A DNA stretch of 39,540 nt, taken from Candidatus Treponema caballi (lineage in GTDB: Bacteria > Spirochaetota > Spirochaetia > Treponematales > Treponemataceae). Within the stretch, counting starts at the first letter, position 1; every line of letters begins with the position of its first letter. Of the stretch, positions 24,753-33,777 are shown in pieces. A program made the translations under genes and the position numbers. The stretch covers positions 1-39,540 of the forward strand of contig JAGHRS010000064.1 of NCBI GenBank assembly GCA_018066285.1. Reading direction: 5' to 3'. The notes under the pieces were generated by a model. It ran no database searches. It worked only from the letters and a program-made list of their open reading frames with translations, and was not told the origin of the DNA.

Positions 24753-25403
24753 TTACGCCTGTTCCACCACAGCTTTCGGGAAGGTGATGTCGAACGGCTC
24801 GACCTTTACGACGGCGATCGGCTTACACTGGCTTATGTCAGGGAACTGGGCGCTGTTGATCTTCACGCTTTTCAGGCGGGCGAGGCAGCCACGGCCCTTT
24901 CCGAAAAAGTTGGTGTAGAAAAGCTTATCATCCTGCTTCTGGACGAGCGGGAATGGCAGAAGCTTTGTGCTGACCGGGAAATGCAGGCCGCCAGCCTTGA
25001 TCTCAAAGGAAGCAACAGGGCCGTCTTTTGTACTGACTTCGACAGACTCTGTCTTCTCATCAAGCATCTTGAACGTGAAGTCAGCCTGCTCCTTGGGGAT
25101 GGCCCAGTTTGCGCGGCCGTTCACGACGCTTTCCATGCTTGAAACGTAAATCTTGCTGATGGTGTCGAGCTTCTTGCTGTTGAAGTGGAACTTGCCGGGG
25201 ATGAACAGAAACTCGCCGTACGGGCCTGCGTCTGACTTTGAGTAGTCAACAAGCATGACCGCGCCAAAACCGCCGCAGAACTTCCCTTTCAGAAACTCAG
25301 GAACGTTCCCCTGCTCTTCCACAAACTTTTTCGGGAACTTATAGATGAAGATGTATCCCTTGCCATTCAGATTCCACGGTGCAGGATATTCTGCTGTTTC
25401 CAT
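24753..25403 (-). CDS. Acetoacetate decarboxylase-like protein
   Basis: This 216-residue protein resembles the acetoacetate decarboxylase fold family: NLNGKGYIFIYKFPKKFVEE, FGAVMLVDYSKSDAGPYGEFLF, IYVSSMESVVNGRANWAIPK and KLLPFPLVQKQ. The lysine after NWAIP is the candidate active residue. Many members are not true decarboxylases. The ATG at 25403 overlaps the stop of the upstream SDR gene (TAATG), with GGAGA inside that gene, so the two are translationally coupled and probably act on related substrates. Confidence 0.8.
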   Translation of the reverse strand: METAEYPAPWNLNGKGYIFIYKFPKKFVEEQGNVPEFLKGKFCGGFGAVMLVDYSKSDAGPYGEFLFIPGKFHFNSKKLDTISKIYVSSMESVVNGRANWAIPKEQADFTFKMLDEKTESVEVSTKDGPVASFEIKAGGLHFPVSTKLLPFPLVQKQDDKLFYTNFFGKGRGCLARLKSVKINSAQFPDISQCKPIAVVKVEPFDITFPKAVVEQA

Positions 25404-26206
25404 TACTTGTCTCCTTCTGCTTTTGCAGGCTGTGTTGCGAGCCACTTCTGATACGCCTTGTTGTTGATGGCAACATATATCTTGAACAGGAACGGCAGCA
25501 CGCGGTTCACAATGCTCATGATACGGAATGTGGCCGACGGATAGATATGCTTTTTATCGCGCTTAATGCCATTGACGATTTTACGGGCGACGGTTTCAGA
25601 CGACTGTGTCGGCCACGGCACCGGCGTGTCGCTTCCAGCATTTGAAAAGAACTTCGTCTTTGTCGCAATCGGGTAAACGACCTGGAAGTGCTGGCCGGGG
25701 GCAAGCTCAAGACGGTACGCATCCGCAAAGCCGCGGACAGCCGCCTTTGTGCCGCTGTACAGCGAATAGCCGGGCATTGAGAGAAAGCCCATGGAACTGC
25801 CGGTGACAACAAAATTGTACGGCGCGTCTCCATGAAGCGCCTTCATCTTTTCTGCGCAGTAAATGAAGCTCATCACGTTTGTCTTGTAGATTTTCTCGAT
25901 ATGCTCCCAGTCCGGCCCGGCGATTTTCTCGTAATAAGCAAAGCCCGCGTTTGCAATGAACAGGTCGATGCTGCCGAGTTTCTCTGCGGCAAAGGTAAAA
26001 AGCGCATCGAGCTCATCCTTGTCAGAAACGTCTGTTTTCAGCTTGTAAAGTTTATCCGTGGGGATGCCGGCGGGCAGTTCCAGCCTGTCGATTGAGCGGG
26101 CACACGCGACGACCGTGCAGTCATTTACCAAGAGGAGTTTCAACAGCTCCAACCCAATCCCAGAAGTACAACCAGTAATTACTGTCTTTTTTCCTTTCAG
26201 TTCCAT
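25403..26206 (-). CDS. Short-chain dehydrogenase/reductase
   Basis: This 267-residue NAD(P)-dependent oxidoreductase has the glycine-rich loop TGCTSGIGLEL at its start, LFIANAGFAYYEK (the NAG motif), the serine in VVTGSSMGF, and the catalytic YSLYSGTKAAVRGF with Tyr and Lys. Its hydrophobic C-terminal tail resembles SDRs that use lipid or steroid-like substrates. The frame extends upstream to 26428, but the family begins at MELKGKKTVITG. A promoter with -10 TATTTT lies 7 nt before that ATG, and no ribosome binding site is seen. Confidence 0.92.
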   Translation of the reverse strand: MELKGKKTVITGCTSGIGLELLKLLLVNDCTVVACARSIDRLELPAGIPTDKLYKLKTDVSDKDELDALFTFAAEKLGSIDLFIANAGFAYYEKIAGPDWEHIEKIYKTNVMSFIYCAEKMKALHGDAPYNFVVTGSSMGFLSMPGYSLYSGTKAAVRGFADAYRLELAPGQHFQVVYPIATKTKFFSNAGSDTPVPWPTQSSETVARKIVNGIKRDKKHIYPSATFRIMSIVNRVLPFLFKIYVAINNKAYQKWLATQPAKAEGDK

Positions 26207-26213
26207 GCGTTTA

Positions 26214-26242
26214 AAAATACTGAAGTTTTCGTGAAAAGGCAA
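26214..26242 (-). promoter_or_regulatory. SDR promoter, leaderless
   Basis: On the minus strand TTGCCT (26237-26242), a 17-nt spacer and TATTTT (26214-26219) end 7 nt before the ATG at 26206. This supports the short start and a leaderless transcript. Confidence 0.5.
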
Positions 26243-26261
26243 AAAAATAGCTGAACCTGTA

Positions 26262-26840
26262 TCAGCAACACTCTTTCCACGGACGGACTGGCGCTGGGTT
26301 CGCGGTGTGCTCACCAAGCATTTTCTCCATGGTGACGGTGCCGTACCAGCGGCCGAACTTGTGCCCGCACTGATGAAGCTCAGACACGTTCTTGAAGCCC
26401 ATCTTCTCGTGGAACAGGACGCTTGCATGCGTCAGGTACTCATCCTCATCCCTGTTGTACACGATGACAGCATACACGTTGAGCACACCCTGCTTCTTCA
26501 CAAACTCTTCCAGTTTATCCTGCAGTGCGCGTCCGACACCTGTTCCACGGCAATCTTTGTCAACGTAAATAGAAGTTTCAACATCCCAGGCGTAGGCAGC
26601 GCGCGGCCGGTAGCGGTGGGCATATGCATAGCCGACTATGGCGCCGGCTTTTTCAGCCACCAGATACGGGTACATTTCAAGCGTTTCTTCAATGCGGTGC
26701 GTGAACTCTTCGACAGAAGGGACATCCCACTCAAAGGTGACTGCTGTGTTCTTCACGTAATGTGAGTAAATGGCGAGCAGTGCCGACGCATCAGCGGGCG
26801 TAGCAAAACGGAGTGTAATATCAGAATCTTGTGTTTTCAT
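26262..26840 (-). CDS. GNAT acetyltransferase, phosphinothricin acetyltransferase-like
   Basis: This 192-residue protein has the layout of the Pat/Bar subgroup: LRFATPADASALLAIYSHYV, TAVTFEWDVPS, VGYAYAHRYRPRAAYAWDVE and the acetyl-CoA loop DKDCRGTGVGRALQ. FHEKMGFKNVSELHQCGHKF and RWYGTVTMEK follow. Members acetylate amino groups of small molecules, including phosphinothricin or methionine sulfoximine. The true substrate is unknown. The gene ends 55 nt before the SDR start. Confidence 0.9.
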   Translation of the reverse strand: MKTQDSDITLRFATPADASALLAIYSHYVKNTAVTFEWDVPSVEEFTHRIEETLEMYPYLVAEKAGAIVGYAYAHRYRPRAAYAWDVETSIYVDKDCRGTGVGRALQDKLEEFVKKQGVLNVYAVIVYNRDEDEYLTHASVLFHEKMGFKNVSELHQCGHKFGRWYGTVTMEKMLGEHTANPAPVRPWKECC

Positions 26841-26882
26841 AATGCAACTATCTGTTGTTATACAGACTTCAGTCTTTCTCAG

Positions 26883-28823
26883 TCAATCACGTACAAGAAG
26901 AGAACCACCATGTTCTGAAAGCATTTCAAGGAAGACATCAAGCATATCTTCATCAAACTGGGTACCACGACCTTCCTGCAGTTCCTTCAGAACAACATCA
27001 TCAGGAAGAGCTGGGCGGTAACAGCGGCTGGAAGTCATTGCGTCATAAGCATCAGCGATTGCGACAATACGTGCAGCTTCTGGAATTCCATCCCCATGCA
27101 GGCCAATCGGATATCCATTACCATTTACGCACTCATGATGAAAATGCGCAGCTTCCTTTGCTTTTGGGAATGAAACCAGGTTTTCAAGTATCTTTGCACC
27201 TTCAGTTGTATGAGACTGAATGATTCTGAATTCTTCTTCCGTCAATTTGCCTGTCTTTTTCAGGATGCTGTCAGGAACGCCGATTTTACCGACATCATGA
27301 AGGATTGCTTCCATCCAGAGTTCATCACACATTGCTTCATTCCATCCAATTCTGTTTGCAATCATGACAGAATAATTAGCAACACGCTCTGAATGACCAT
27401 TCGTGTACTCATCCTTCGATTCAATTGATGACGTCAGGGTTGTAACAATTTCCTTTGACATGGCATTCAGCTGTTTTGTCTTTGCAGCAACTTCGTTATC
27501 AAGATTTTTTGTCAGATAAATGGAAGTAATTTTCGTTTTTGACATGCCATAGCCGATGATAATGCCAAGCGTTGTAAGCACAAACAGATACAGTGAATCA
27601 GAAGCGGCAATTTCCGGAGTCTTGTAAATGCGGGCAAGATCCATATAGATAAAGATTGACGCATACTCAATCAGACAGGTGATGTACGGTTTATCGCAGA
27701 ACACCAGCGGTGCAAGACAGAGTACAAAAACAAACAGAACATGAGAATTCCCGGAAGACAGTGTCAGACATGCATAAATGTTTGCAGCAAACATCATGAT
27801 GAAAAACAGGTATCCCAGAATGACTGAAATATGATTATGATATTTCATTGTTCTGAAGCTGAAAGAAATCAGTGCACACACCACAGCTGTTCCCAGATAC
27901 AGAAAACGTTGCGCCTCAAAAGTAGCCATAAAGAACGACAGAAAGAAACAAAGTCCTGCAATAAGGCACGAGGCTGTGGTTATGATCATCAGGGAACCTG
28001 TAACATTGTCCCTCAGTTCGTCTTTTATGCTGGCAATGGAATAATCGCTGAATCCGTATGAGCAGAGGAAACGTCTTGTCTTTTCAGCAAAAGTCGTCTT
28101 ATCTTTCTTCTTGAAAAGCTCCGAAGAAAAAATCATTTTTCTTCCAGAACCCAGCTGTATTCTCTGTTTCAGATTCACATACATCAGAATCATGGATACA
28201 ACCAGTCCGACATTGACAGATGCAATACCATAAAACAGCATCTGTGGAACATAACACAGAGTCGGTAACGTCGGGAAACTCAACATGGTAAAAAACGTCT
28301 TGTCATCCATCTGATCCCTGTTTGAGAACATATACATGGCAATGAATAAATAGAAAACGAAAATGTTGATTATATGTATGATGTGGAACTGACTGCGCTG
28401 ATAGATATTGTCAGCAGAAATGGTGTACAGGAATCCCGGAAAACATGATGCAAAGGCTGATAACAGGTCAACAAAACATGGAACCAGACTGGCAATGTAG
28501 AAAACATTATGAACTGTCTTTTCCTTCATGATGTTTCTGAGAAACTTCATGAAAGCGAGGTACATGAACGGAATGATAAGGAAGTAGAGGAATGTGGAAA
28601 TATGGAATGCAGGGATTTTCCATGGAGCACTGTTTCCCTCAAAGCCCCACGACAGGCAGTCTGCTGCATTGAAAAGAAGGATGGTGACAAGAAGGTTGAT
28701 GAAATTCTTTCTGTTTGTTGAAGGATCAAGATTTTTGATTGTCAGAATAATTAAAACCAGTACAACAGAACAGTTAACTATGTTTACCCACAGATTCACC
28801 GTATTCATCATCTCGAGATTCAT
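26883..28823 (-). CDS. Membrane-bound HD-GYP domain protein
   Basis: The 646-residue protein starts with about seven membrane segments (roughly 1-220). A second membrane block follows at about 270-430. The C-terminal HD-GYP domain has HDVGKIGVPDSIL, HHECVNGNGYPIGLHG and IADAYDAMTSSRCYRPAL, with metal ligands and GYP intact. It is a likely cyclic-di-GMP phosphodiesterase responding to a membrane cue; it has no receiver domain. GGGGA lies 6 nt before the ATG. It is the second HD-GYP gene in the window. Confidence 0.92.
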   Translation of the reverse strand: MNLEMMNTVNLWVNIVNCSVVLVLIILTIKNLDPSTNRKNFINLLVTILLFNAADCLSWGFEGNSAPWKIPAFHISTFLYFLIIPFMYLAFMKFLRNIMKEKTVHNVFYIASLVPCFVDLLSAFASCFPGFLYTISADNIYQRSQFHIIHIINIFVFYLFIAMYMFSNRDQMDDKTFFTMLSFPTLPTLCYVPQMLFYGIASVNVGLVVSMILMYVNLKQRIQLGSGRKMIFSSELFKKKDKTTFAEKTRRFLCSYGFSDYSIASIKDELRDNVTGSLMIITTASCLIAGLCFFLSFFMATFEAQRFLYLGTAVVCALISFSFRTMKYHNHISVILGYLFFIMMFAANIYACLTLSSGNSHVLFVFVLCLAPLVFCDKPYITCLIEYASIFIYMDLARIYKTPEIAASDSLYLFVLTTLGIIIGYGMSKTKITSIYLTKNLDNEVAAKTKQLNAMSKEIVTTLTSSIESKDEYTNGHSERVANYSVMIANRIGWNEAMCDELWMEAILHDVGKIGVPDSILKKTGKLTEEEFRIIQSHTTEGAKILENLVSFPKAKEAAHFHHECVNGNGYPIGLHGDGIPEAARIVAIADAYDAMTSSRCYRPALPDDVVLKELQEGRGTQFDEDMLDVFLEMLSEHGGSLLVRD

Positions 28824-28893
28824 TCATTTCCCCACTTGTTCCACAATGATATCATAAGGTCTATACGCCGTCAATTTTCGGGCTTCTCCGTAC

Positions 28894-29799
28894 TCATCCC
28901 CGTGCAATAAGTGTCTTCACTTCCTCGAGCGTGGGCGGGTTAAGCGGCAGCGGATAGCGCGAAATCGCCACGGATGAACACGCGCTCGCAAAGCGGACAA
29001 GCTCATCATCGCTCATGCCGTGGAGCAGACCATAGAGGACGCCTGCCTTGAACGTGTCGCCCGCACCGAGGGAGCTTTTCACATCAGTCCTGAACGGCGT
29101 CATGTGCTTGGGAGCTTCCCCGCGGCGGCCGTAAATCATGTCATCGCCGCCCATCGTAATGATGACGAGGCCTGACGCAGTCTCCGAAAGTTTACCGAAC
29201 GCCTGTTCGGCAGTCTCACCCTTGTAATGGTTGGCCAGGCATTCCGCTTTTGAAACGATGTTCACCGCCGCATGCTGGTGAAGGTACTCTGTGTGCGGGC
29301 AGTCTATCGTGACGTAAGGCTTTCCGTGCTTTACGCAGAGCTCCCCGGCAGCCTGGCTTGCTTCCAGGAAGAACGGATCCACGCCGCAGACTTTCGCCGC
29401 TTCAATATCCGCTTCCTTAGGCATGTTCCACGGATGATGCGCACCTTCCTGGTACAGCGACTGGAAAAAGCCGAGCGGTGTGCGCGAAAGGCCGTCGACA
29501 ATGACGTAATCCATAAGGCCCGCGTACTCCGGGTCAAAAAAGCAGGACGACAGGTCGACGCTCTTATCAGCGTAAAAGGCACGGAGCATGGGAGCAACTT
29601 CAGTACCGATATGCGTGCCGTCAATCTTCACGCTGGCACCGAGAGAAGCCAGAACGGTCGCAGCCGTGCCGGTCTCACCGCCTGGCAGAAAATACTTTGC
29701 TGAAAGCTCCGAGTAAGAATCAGGCTTAGGAAAGCCGTCGCGCACATAAAAGGAATGCGTACCAAGAATCTGACCGTGCATGTAGATATCAGTTTTCAT
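28894..29799 (-). CDS. PfkB-family carbohydrate kinase
   Basis: This 301-residue ribokinase-type enzyme has the N-terminal GGETGTAATVLASLG sugar-binding segment and the C-terminal signature SSLGAGDTFKAGVLYGLLHG, in which the aspartate is the catalytic base. YVTIDCPHTEYL and GLVIITMGGDDMIYG lie between. It phosphorylates a sugar or nucleoside with ATP; the exact substrate is not clear. TATACT (29807-29812) ends 7 nt before the ATG with no ribosome binding site. It is divergent from an AraC-type gene that could regulate it. Confidence 0.93.
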   Translation of the reverse strand: MKTDIYMHGQILGTHSFYVRDGFPKPDSYSELSAKYFLPGGETGTAATVLASLGASVKIDGTHIGTEVAPMLRAFYADKSVDLSSCFFDPEYAGLMDYVIVDGLSRTPLGFFQSLYQEGAHHPWNMPKEADIEAAKVCGVDPFFLEASQAAGELCVKHGKPYVTIDCPHTEYLHQHAAVNIVSKAECLANHYKGETAEQAFGKLSETASGLVIITMGGDDMIYGRRGEAPKHMTPFRTDVKSSLGAGDTFKAGVLYGLLHGMSDDELVRFASACSSVAISRYPLPLNPPTLEEVKTLIARG

Positions 29800-29891
29800 A
29801 TATTCTAGTATACAATGAAAATCAGGACGGATGCGCGCATTTCAGCAAAAAAAGTCGAGGCCGCGTTCTTCAAGGTGGATATACTGATCTC

Positions 29892-30818
29892 ATGATACGT
29901 GAATTAACGCCAAAAGTGGAAGCAGTCCAGAAAATGCAGGATTACATCGCCGCGCATCAGGATGAGGAAATCAACCTGAAAGCGCTGTCCGATGCCGCCT
30001 GTTACTCACCCTGGTACTGCTACAGAATCTTTAAGGAACTCACAGGGCTTTCGGTAAGCGATTATGTCAGACGGCTCAAACTGACGGGAGCGGCACGCCG
30101 TCTTAAGGATACGGACGCGAAAGTAATTGATGTCGCGCTCGATTCCGGTTTTGAAAGCGTAGACGGCTTTCAGCGTGCCTTTTACCGCGAGTTTGGCGTC
30201 AACCCGGGAACATACGCCACAAATCCTGTTCCGGTTCCGTACTTTCTGCCCTACGGCGTAAAGTTCACGCGAAAAGGCCGCCCGGAAGCAGCACATCCGG
30301 ATGCTGCTGATGGCGGAAATCAAGGAGACATTATGGAAACAAAGAACATCTTCATTCAGTTAATCAAGAAACCCGCGCGCAAGGTCATCATTAAGCGCGG
30401 AGAAAAAGCAACAGAATACTTTGCGTATTGTGAGGAAGTCGGCTGCGATGTATGGGGTATCCTTACCTCAATGGACAACAGCCTTGCCGGAGAACCCGTG
30501 TGCCTGTGGCTGCCGGAAAAGCTCTGCGCGGGCAAAAGCGAGTACGTGCAGGGCGTTGAAGTGCTGCCTGATTACAAGGGCGCCATTCCCGACGGCTTTG
30601 ACGTCATCGACCTGCCTGCGTGCGACTATCTGATGTTCCAGGGCGAACCGTTCAAGGAAGAAGACTTTGAGGAAGCAATCGGCGCCATGTGGGAAGCTGA
30701 AAAGAAGTACGATCCGTCTGTCATCGGCTTCACGTGGGACACGGAAAACCCGCGCTACCAGCTTGAACCACGCGGCGACCGCGGCTACATCGAACTGCTG
30801 GCGGTGAAGGCGAAGTAA
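29892..30818 (+). CDS. AraC-family regulator with GyrI-like effector domain
   Basis: This 308-residue protein has an N-terminal AraC/XylS DNA-binding domain (about 10-112) with two helix-turn-helices: NLKALSDAACYSPWYCYRIF and VIDVALDSGFESVDGFQRAF. It is joined to a GyrI/Rob-like small-molecule-binding domain (about 150-308; IKKPARKVIIKRGEKA, YLMFQGEPFKEEDFEEAIGA). Such proteins respond to hydrophobic or cationic drugs. TATACT (29880-29885) ends 6 nt before the ATG with no good ribosome binding site. Its 3' end overlaps the convergent MGMT gene by 34 nt. Confidence 0.93.
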   Translation: MIRELTPKVEAVQKMQDYIAAHQDEEINLKALSDAACYSPWYCYRIFKELTGLSVSDYVRRLKLTGAARRLKDTDAKVIDVALDSGFESVDGFQRAFYREFGVNPGTYATNPVPVPYFLPYGVKFTRKGRPEAAHPDAADGGNQGDIMETKNIFIQLIKKPARKVIIKRGEKATEYFAYCEEVGCDVWGILTSMDNSLAGEPVCLWLPEKLCAGKSEYVQGVEVLPDYKGAIPDGFDVIDLPACDYLMFQGEPFKEEDFEEAIGAMWEAEKKYDPSVIGFTWDTENPRYQLEPRGDRGYIELLAVKAK

Positions 30819-31201
30819 CGCAGGTCAACCCGCCCGTCAGTGACCTCGACGCCTTCTCTGCGAAGCATAGCTGCCTGAATGGCGGGGCCGCCGAGGCCGA
30901 AGTTCGCCCCCATTCTGCCTGATGAAGATACGACGCGGTGGCAGGGCACTGGCGCAAAGTCAGCAGGCGCGGCGGCCGGCATTGAAAGCGTGGTCCGCTC
31001 GTCTTGTGCAGCAGGCCCGTCGCGGAAGCCGGCTTCGCGGGCAAGCTCGAGGAACGGGGTTGGGTTTTTGTGCATGACGTTGCCGACGACACGCGCCAGA
31101 TGCACATCCCCGGCAAGGGCGGCTATCTGGCCGTACGTGGCTACCCTGCCCGCGGGAATCTGGCGGACAAGGGCATAAATCTTCAGTTCAAGGGCTGTCA
31201 T
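30785..31201 (-). CDS. MGMT-family DNA alkyltransferase with insertion
   Basis: This 138-residue protein is a single-domain O6-alkylguanine transferase. It carries KIYALVRQIPAGRVATYGQI, RVVGNVMHKNP and the active-site PCHRVV with C87. About 32 extra residues (LELAREAG to PADFA) sit between the conserved NP and PCHRVV blocks, where family members normally have only a few. Because the cysteine is retained it may be an active transferase rather than an alkyltransferase-like protein. The ATG overlaps the stop of the alpha-glucosidase gene (TGATG), so the two are coupled. Confidence 0.9.
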   Translation of the reverse strand: MTALELKIYALVRQIPAGRVATYGQIAALAGDVHLARVVGNVMHKNPTPFLELAREAGFRDGPAAQDERTTLSMPAAAPADFAPVPCHRVVSSSGRMGANFGLGGPAIQAAMLRREGVEVTDGRVDLRYFAFTASSSM

Positions 31202-32895
31202 CAGAACTTGAACACGAGCACTTCGTATGGGCGAAGCGTGTACGTGCCGCCATTCACCATGTGCGTGTCGTAGTTAGAAAGCACTTCTTCCTTTGCGCGC
31301 GCCGCAAGTTCAGCGCTCAGAACGTACTTCGCGTTTTTATTGCTGAAGTTACCGAACACAAAGAGACCGGAGCCATCCTCAAGCGTGCGTGTGAATGACA
31401 CGATCTGCTTATCGTCAGCTGCGAACAGCTCAGGCTTTCCATAGACGGCGGCGCGCTCATCCTTTTTGAGTGCAATCACCTTCTGATAGAAGCGGAACAC
31501 AGAGCGGTCGCTCTTCATATCCTTTTCTGCGTTTATTTCAGCAATATTTTCCTTTGTATTAGGACACTGCCAGGGCTTTGCTCCCGTGTTGAAACCGCCG
31601 TTCACGCTGTCATTCCACTGCATTGGAACGCGTGCATGATCGCGGGAACCGTAGCGTACCAGGTTCAGTGCGATAAAGCCCGGAATGCCTTTATGCTTCA
31701 TCAGGTTGTAGACGAAATGGCTTACAGGATCCATACAGTCATCGATTGATTTCAGGACTGTATTCGTCATGCCGATTTCCTCACCCTGATAGATGAACGG
31801 CGTTCCAAAGCCCAGGAACGTGATTGTCGGCAGGAACGTTGCAGCTTCGTACCGGAACTTCTTTGTGTCTATGCCGAAGCGCGAAACAGAACGCGGATTG
31901 TCGTGGTTTTCAAGAACAAGCGTATTCCAGCCTGTTTCGAAGTTCTTCATCTGAGGCCCGAAAAGTCCCTGCTTGAATGCAGGAAGGTCAAACCGCTTCT
32001 TGAAGTACTTGAGTCCAGCCTTGTTGTCGCTTGAGAAATGCGCAAAGTTGAAAATGGTATCAAGCTCCTGGCTTTCCTTTGCGACATAGCGTTTCGCGTC
32101 CTCCTCATGCGGATCGAAAGACTCGCCGACAGTGTAGCAGTCATACTTTGACCAGGATTTTTCGTACATCTCATGCAGGAACTCGTGCATACGCGGTCCG
32201 TCAACGACAAACTCCTGACCGGTTCCTGACACTTTCTTCTTACCATCACGGAGCGGATATTCCTTTGACCACATGTTGAATACATCAAGACGGAAACCGT
32301 CAACGCCCATATCAAGCCAGAAATTGAAGATATCCGCACATTCCTGACGGACCTTTTCGTTCTCCCAGTTAAGGTCAGCCTGCTCTACGCAGAACATGTG
32401 GAGGTAATACTCATCAGTATCCTTAATCCGCTCCCATGCAGAACCGGTAAATGTTGAATCCCAGTTCGTCGGCGGATATACTTTTCCGCTCTTCTTTTTG
32501 CCTTCGCGGATGATGTAGTAATCGCGGTATGGACTGTTCTTATCCCTGAGTGCTTCCTGGAACCACCAGTGCTCTGTTGATGAGTGGTTCAGGACCATAT
32601 CCATGACAACCTTTATGCCACGTACATGACATTCCTTAAGCATGACCTTGAACTCATCAAGTGTGCCGAATTTCGGATCTATGTCGCGGTAATCCGCAAT
32701 ATCATAGCCGTAGTCACAATCCGGTGACTTATACAGCGGCGAAAACCATATTGCCGTTATTCCAAGCTCTTTCAGATAATCCAGTTTTGAAATGATGCCC
32801 GCGATGTCGCCCCACCCATCGTTGTTTGCATCCATATAGCTGAACGGATAAATCTGATACACAACAGCGTTCTTATACCATTCTGTTCTTTCCAT
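31201..32895 (-). CDS. GH13 alpha-glucosidase/oligo-1,6-glucosidase
   Basis: This 564-residue intracellular enzyme hydrolyses alpha-1,6 or alpha-1,4 glucosidic bonds in short oligosaccharides. The catalytic triad is D204 (GFRLDVFNMW), E258 (VGESF) and D332 (ENHDNPR). Other GH13 signatures are VVMDMVLNHSS and GWGDIAGI. There is no signal peptide. The ATG at 32895 has AGGAG 8 nt upstream; the open frame to 32949 is not needed. The stop overlaps the MGMT start. It follows an acetyltransferase gene on the same strand, with a REP-like element in the gap. Confidence 0.95.
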   Translation of the reverse strand: MERTEWYKNAVVYQIYPFSYMDANNDGWGDIAGIISKLDYLKELGITAIWFSPLYKSPDCDYGYDIADYRDIDPKFGTLDEFKVMLKECHVRGIKVVMDMVLNHSSTEHWWFQEALRDKNSPYRDYYIIREGKKKSGKVYPPTNWDSTFTGSAWERIKDTDEYYLHMFCVEQADLNWENEKVRQECADIFNFWLDMGVDGFRLDVFNMWSKEYPLRDGKKKVSGTGQEFVVDGPRMHEFLHEMYEKSWSKYDCYTVGESFDPHEEDAKRYVAKESQELDTIFNFAHFSSDNKAGLKYFKKRFDLPAFKQGLFGPQMKNFETGWNTLVLENHDNPRSVSRFGIDTKKFRYEAATFLPTITFLGFGTPFIYQGEEIGMTNTVLKSIDDCMDPVSHFVYNLMKHKGIPGFIALNLVRYGSRDHARVPMQWNDSVNGGFNTGAKPWQCPNTKENIAEINAEKDMKSDRSVFRFYQKVIALKKDERAAVYGKPELFAADDKQIVSFTRTLEDGSGLFVFGNFSNKNAKYVLSAELAARAKEEVLSNYDTHMVNGGTYTLRPYEVLVFKF

Positions 32896-32956
32896 GTTTT
32901 TACTCCTGAAGCGCGGGATATGCTCCAGCGCCACCCGATATTGTAGCACAGAAATC

Positions 32957-32981
32957 GTGAACCAGGGGACGGTTCTGTAGT
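32957..32981 (+). repeat. REP-like element between acetyltransferase and alpha-glucosidase
   Basis: This element contains CCAGGGGACGGTTCTGTAGT and is identical over 25 nt to the reverse complement of 15891-15915. It lies 4 nt after the acetyltransferase stop on the minus strand. Confidence 0.9.
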
Positions 32982-32985
32982 ACTA

Positions 32986-33777
32986 TCACTTACTGACCAT
33001 GTACCAGTAGTGGTAGAGTGTTCTGAAGCCGAACGAATCGTAGAGCTTTATGGCAGTTTCGTTGTCTGATGAAACCTGCAGGCAGAGCTTTTCTGCGCCG
33101 GCGTCACAGCCCGCTTCAAGCGCATTCTTTACAAGAAGCTTTCCGTAGCCCTTTCCGCGGACGCTTTCATCAACAACGACGTTCAGCAGGAAGAGGACGC
33201 CGTCTTCAATAACAACAGACGCAACCGCAACATCCTTACCGGACATCTGCAGCCTGACATAGAGCGCGGTCAGGTTTTCATCAGCGTCAATAAGCTCGAA
33301 CTGGCGCGTTGCGGTTGCAACCGTTTTCGGTGCAGTGCGGTGCTCAAAGGCGAAGAACGCCTCAAGCCACGCGGCGTCCGGTGCTGACGTAATGATGAAT
33401 CCCGCTTCTTCAGGTTCAACAATGCTTTCCGCGCGTTCCTGAAAAGCCGCATCGTCCGCGGCCACAATCATGACGTCTGAGTCTGAATTGCGCTTGTATC
33501 CGCGCTGGGAAAGAAAATCGTTCATGCCAGCGGGTGCCGCGTCAGTCATCTTGAAAATGCAGGGCTGATTGTGCTCAGCGTACAGTTTCTCGCAGACGAA
33601 CACCCGTTCGGCAGCTTCTTCAGAATCCGTCTGCGGAAGCACGCTGTTCGCGCGCTGCGTGTAGCCGTCAGCGAACTGGACAATCCAGCCATCCACGTCA
33701 TCGCGTTCAAGTGCAGGGTGCATGTCCGCCGCGATTTTTTCCAAAGTGTTGATTAGAACTCTCTCTTCTTCCTTCAT
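32986..33777 (-). CDS. GNAT-family acetyltransferase
   Basis: This 263-residue protein has a C-terminal GNAT domain (about 140-263). Strand 4 is LNVVVDESVRG, the acetyl-CoA loop is RGKGYGKLLVKNA, and the end is CLQVSSDNETAIKLYDSFGF. The N-terminal half is weakly similar to the same fold and may be a degenerate second copy. Its ATG overlaps the stop of the upstream HAD gene (ATGA), so both are translated together. The substrate is unknown. Confidence 0.88.
   Translation of the reverse strand: MKEEERVLINTLEKIAADMHPALERDDVDGWIVQFADGYTQRANSVLPQTDSEEAAERVFVCEKLYAEHNQPCIFKMTDAAPAGMNDFLSQRGYKRNSDSDVMIVAADDAAFQERAESIVEPEEAGFIITSAPDAAWLEAFFAFEHRTAPKTVATATRQFELIDADENLTALYVRLQMSGKDVAVASVVIEDGVLFLLNVVVDESVRGKGYGKLLVKNALEAGCDAGAEKLCLQVSSDNETAIKLYDSFGFRTLYHYWYMVSK

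Noticed and set aside
24727-24756. Two direct copies of GCAACTTAC at the 3' end of the ADC-like gene
   Set aside because: The repeat is only 9 nt, one copy covers the stop codon, and no other copies were noticed; it is likely chance.
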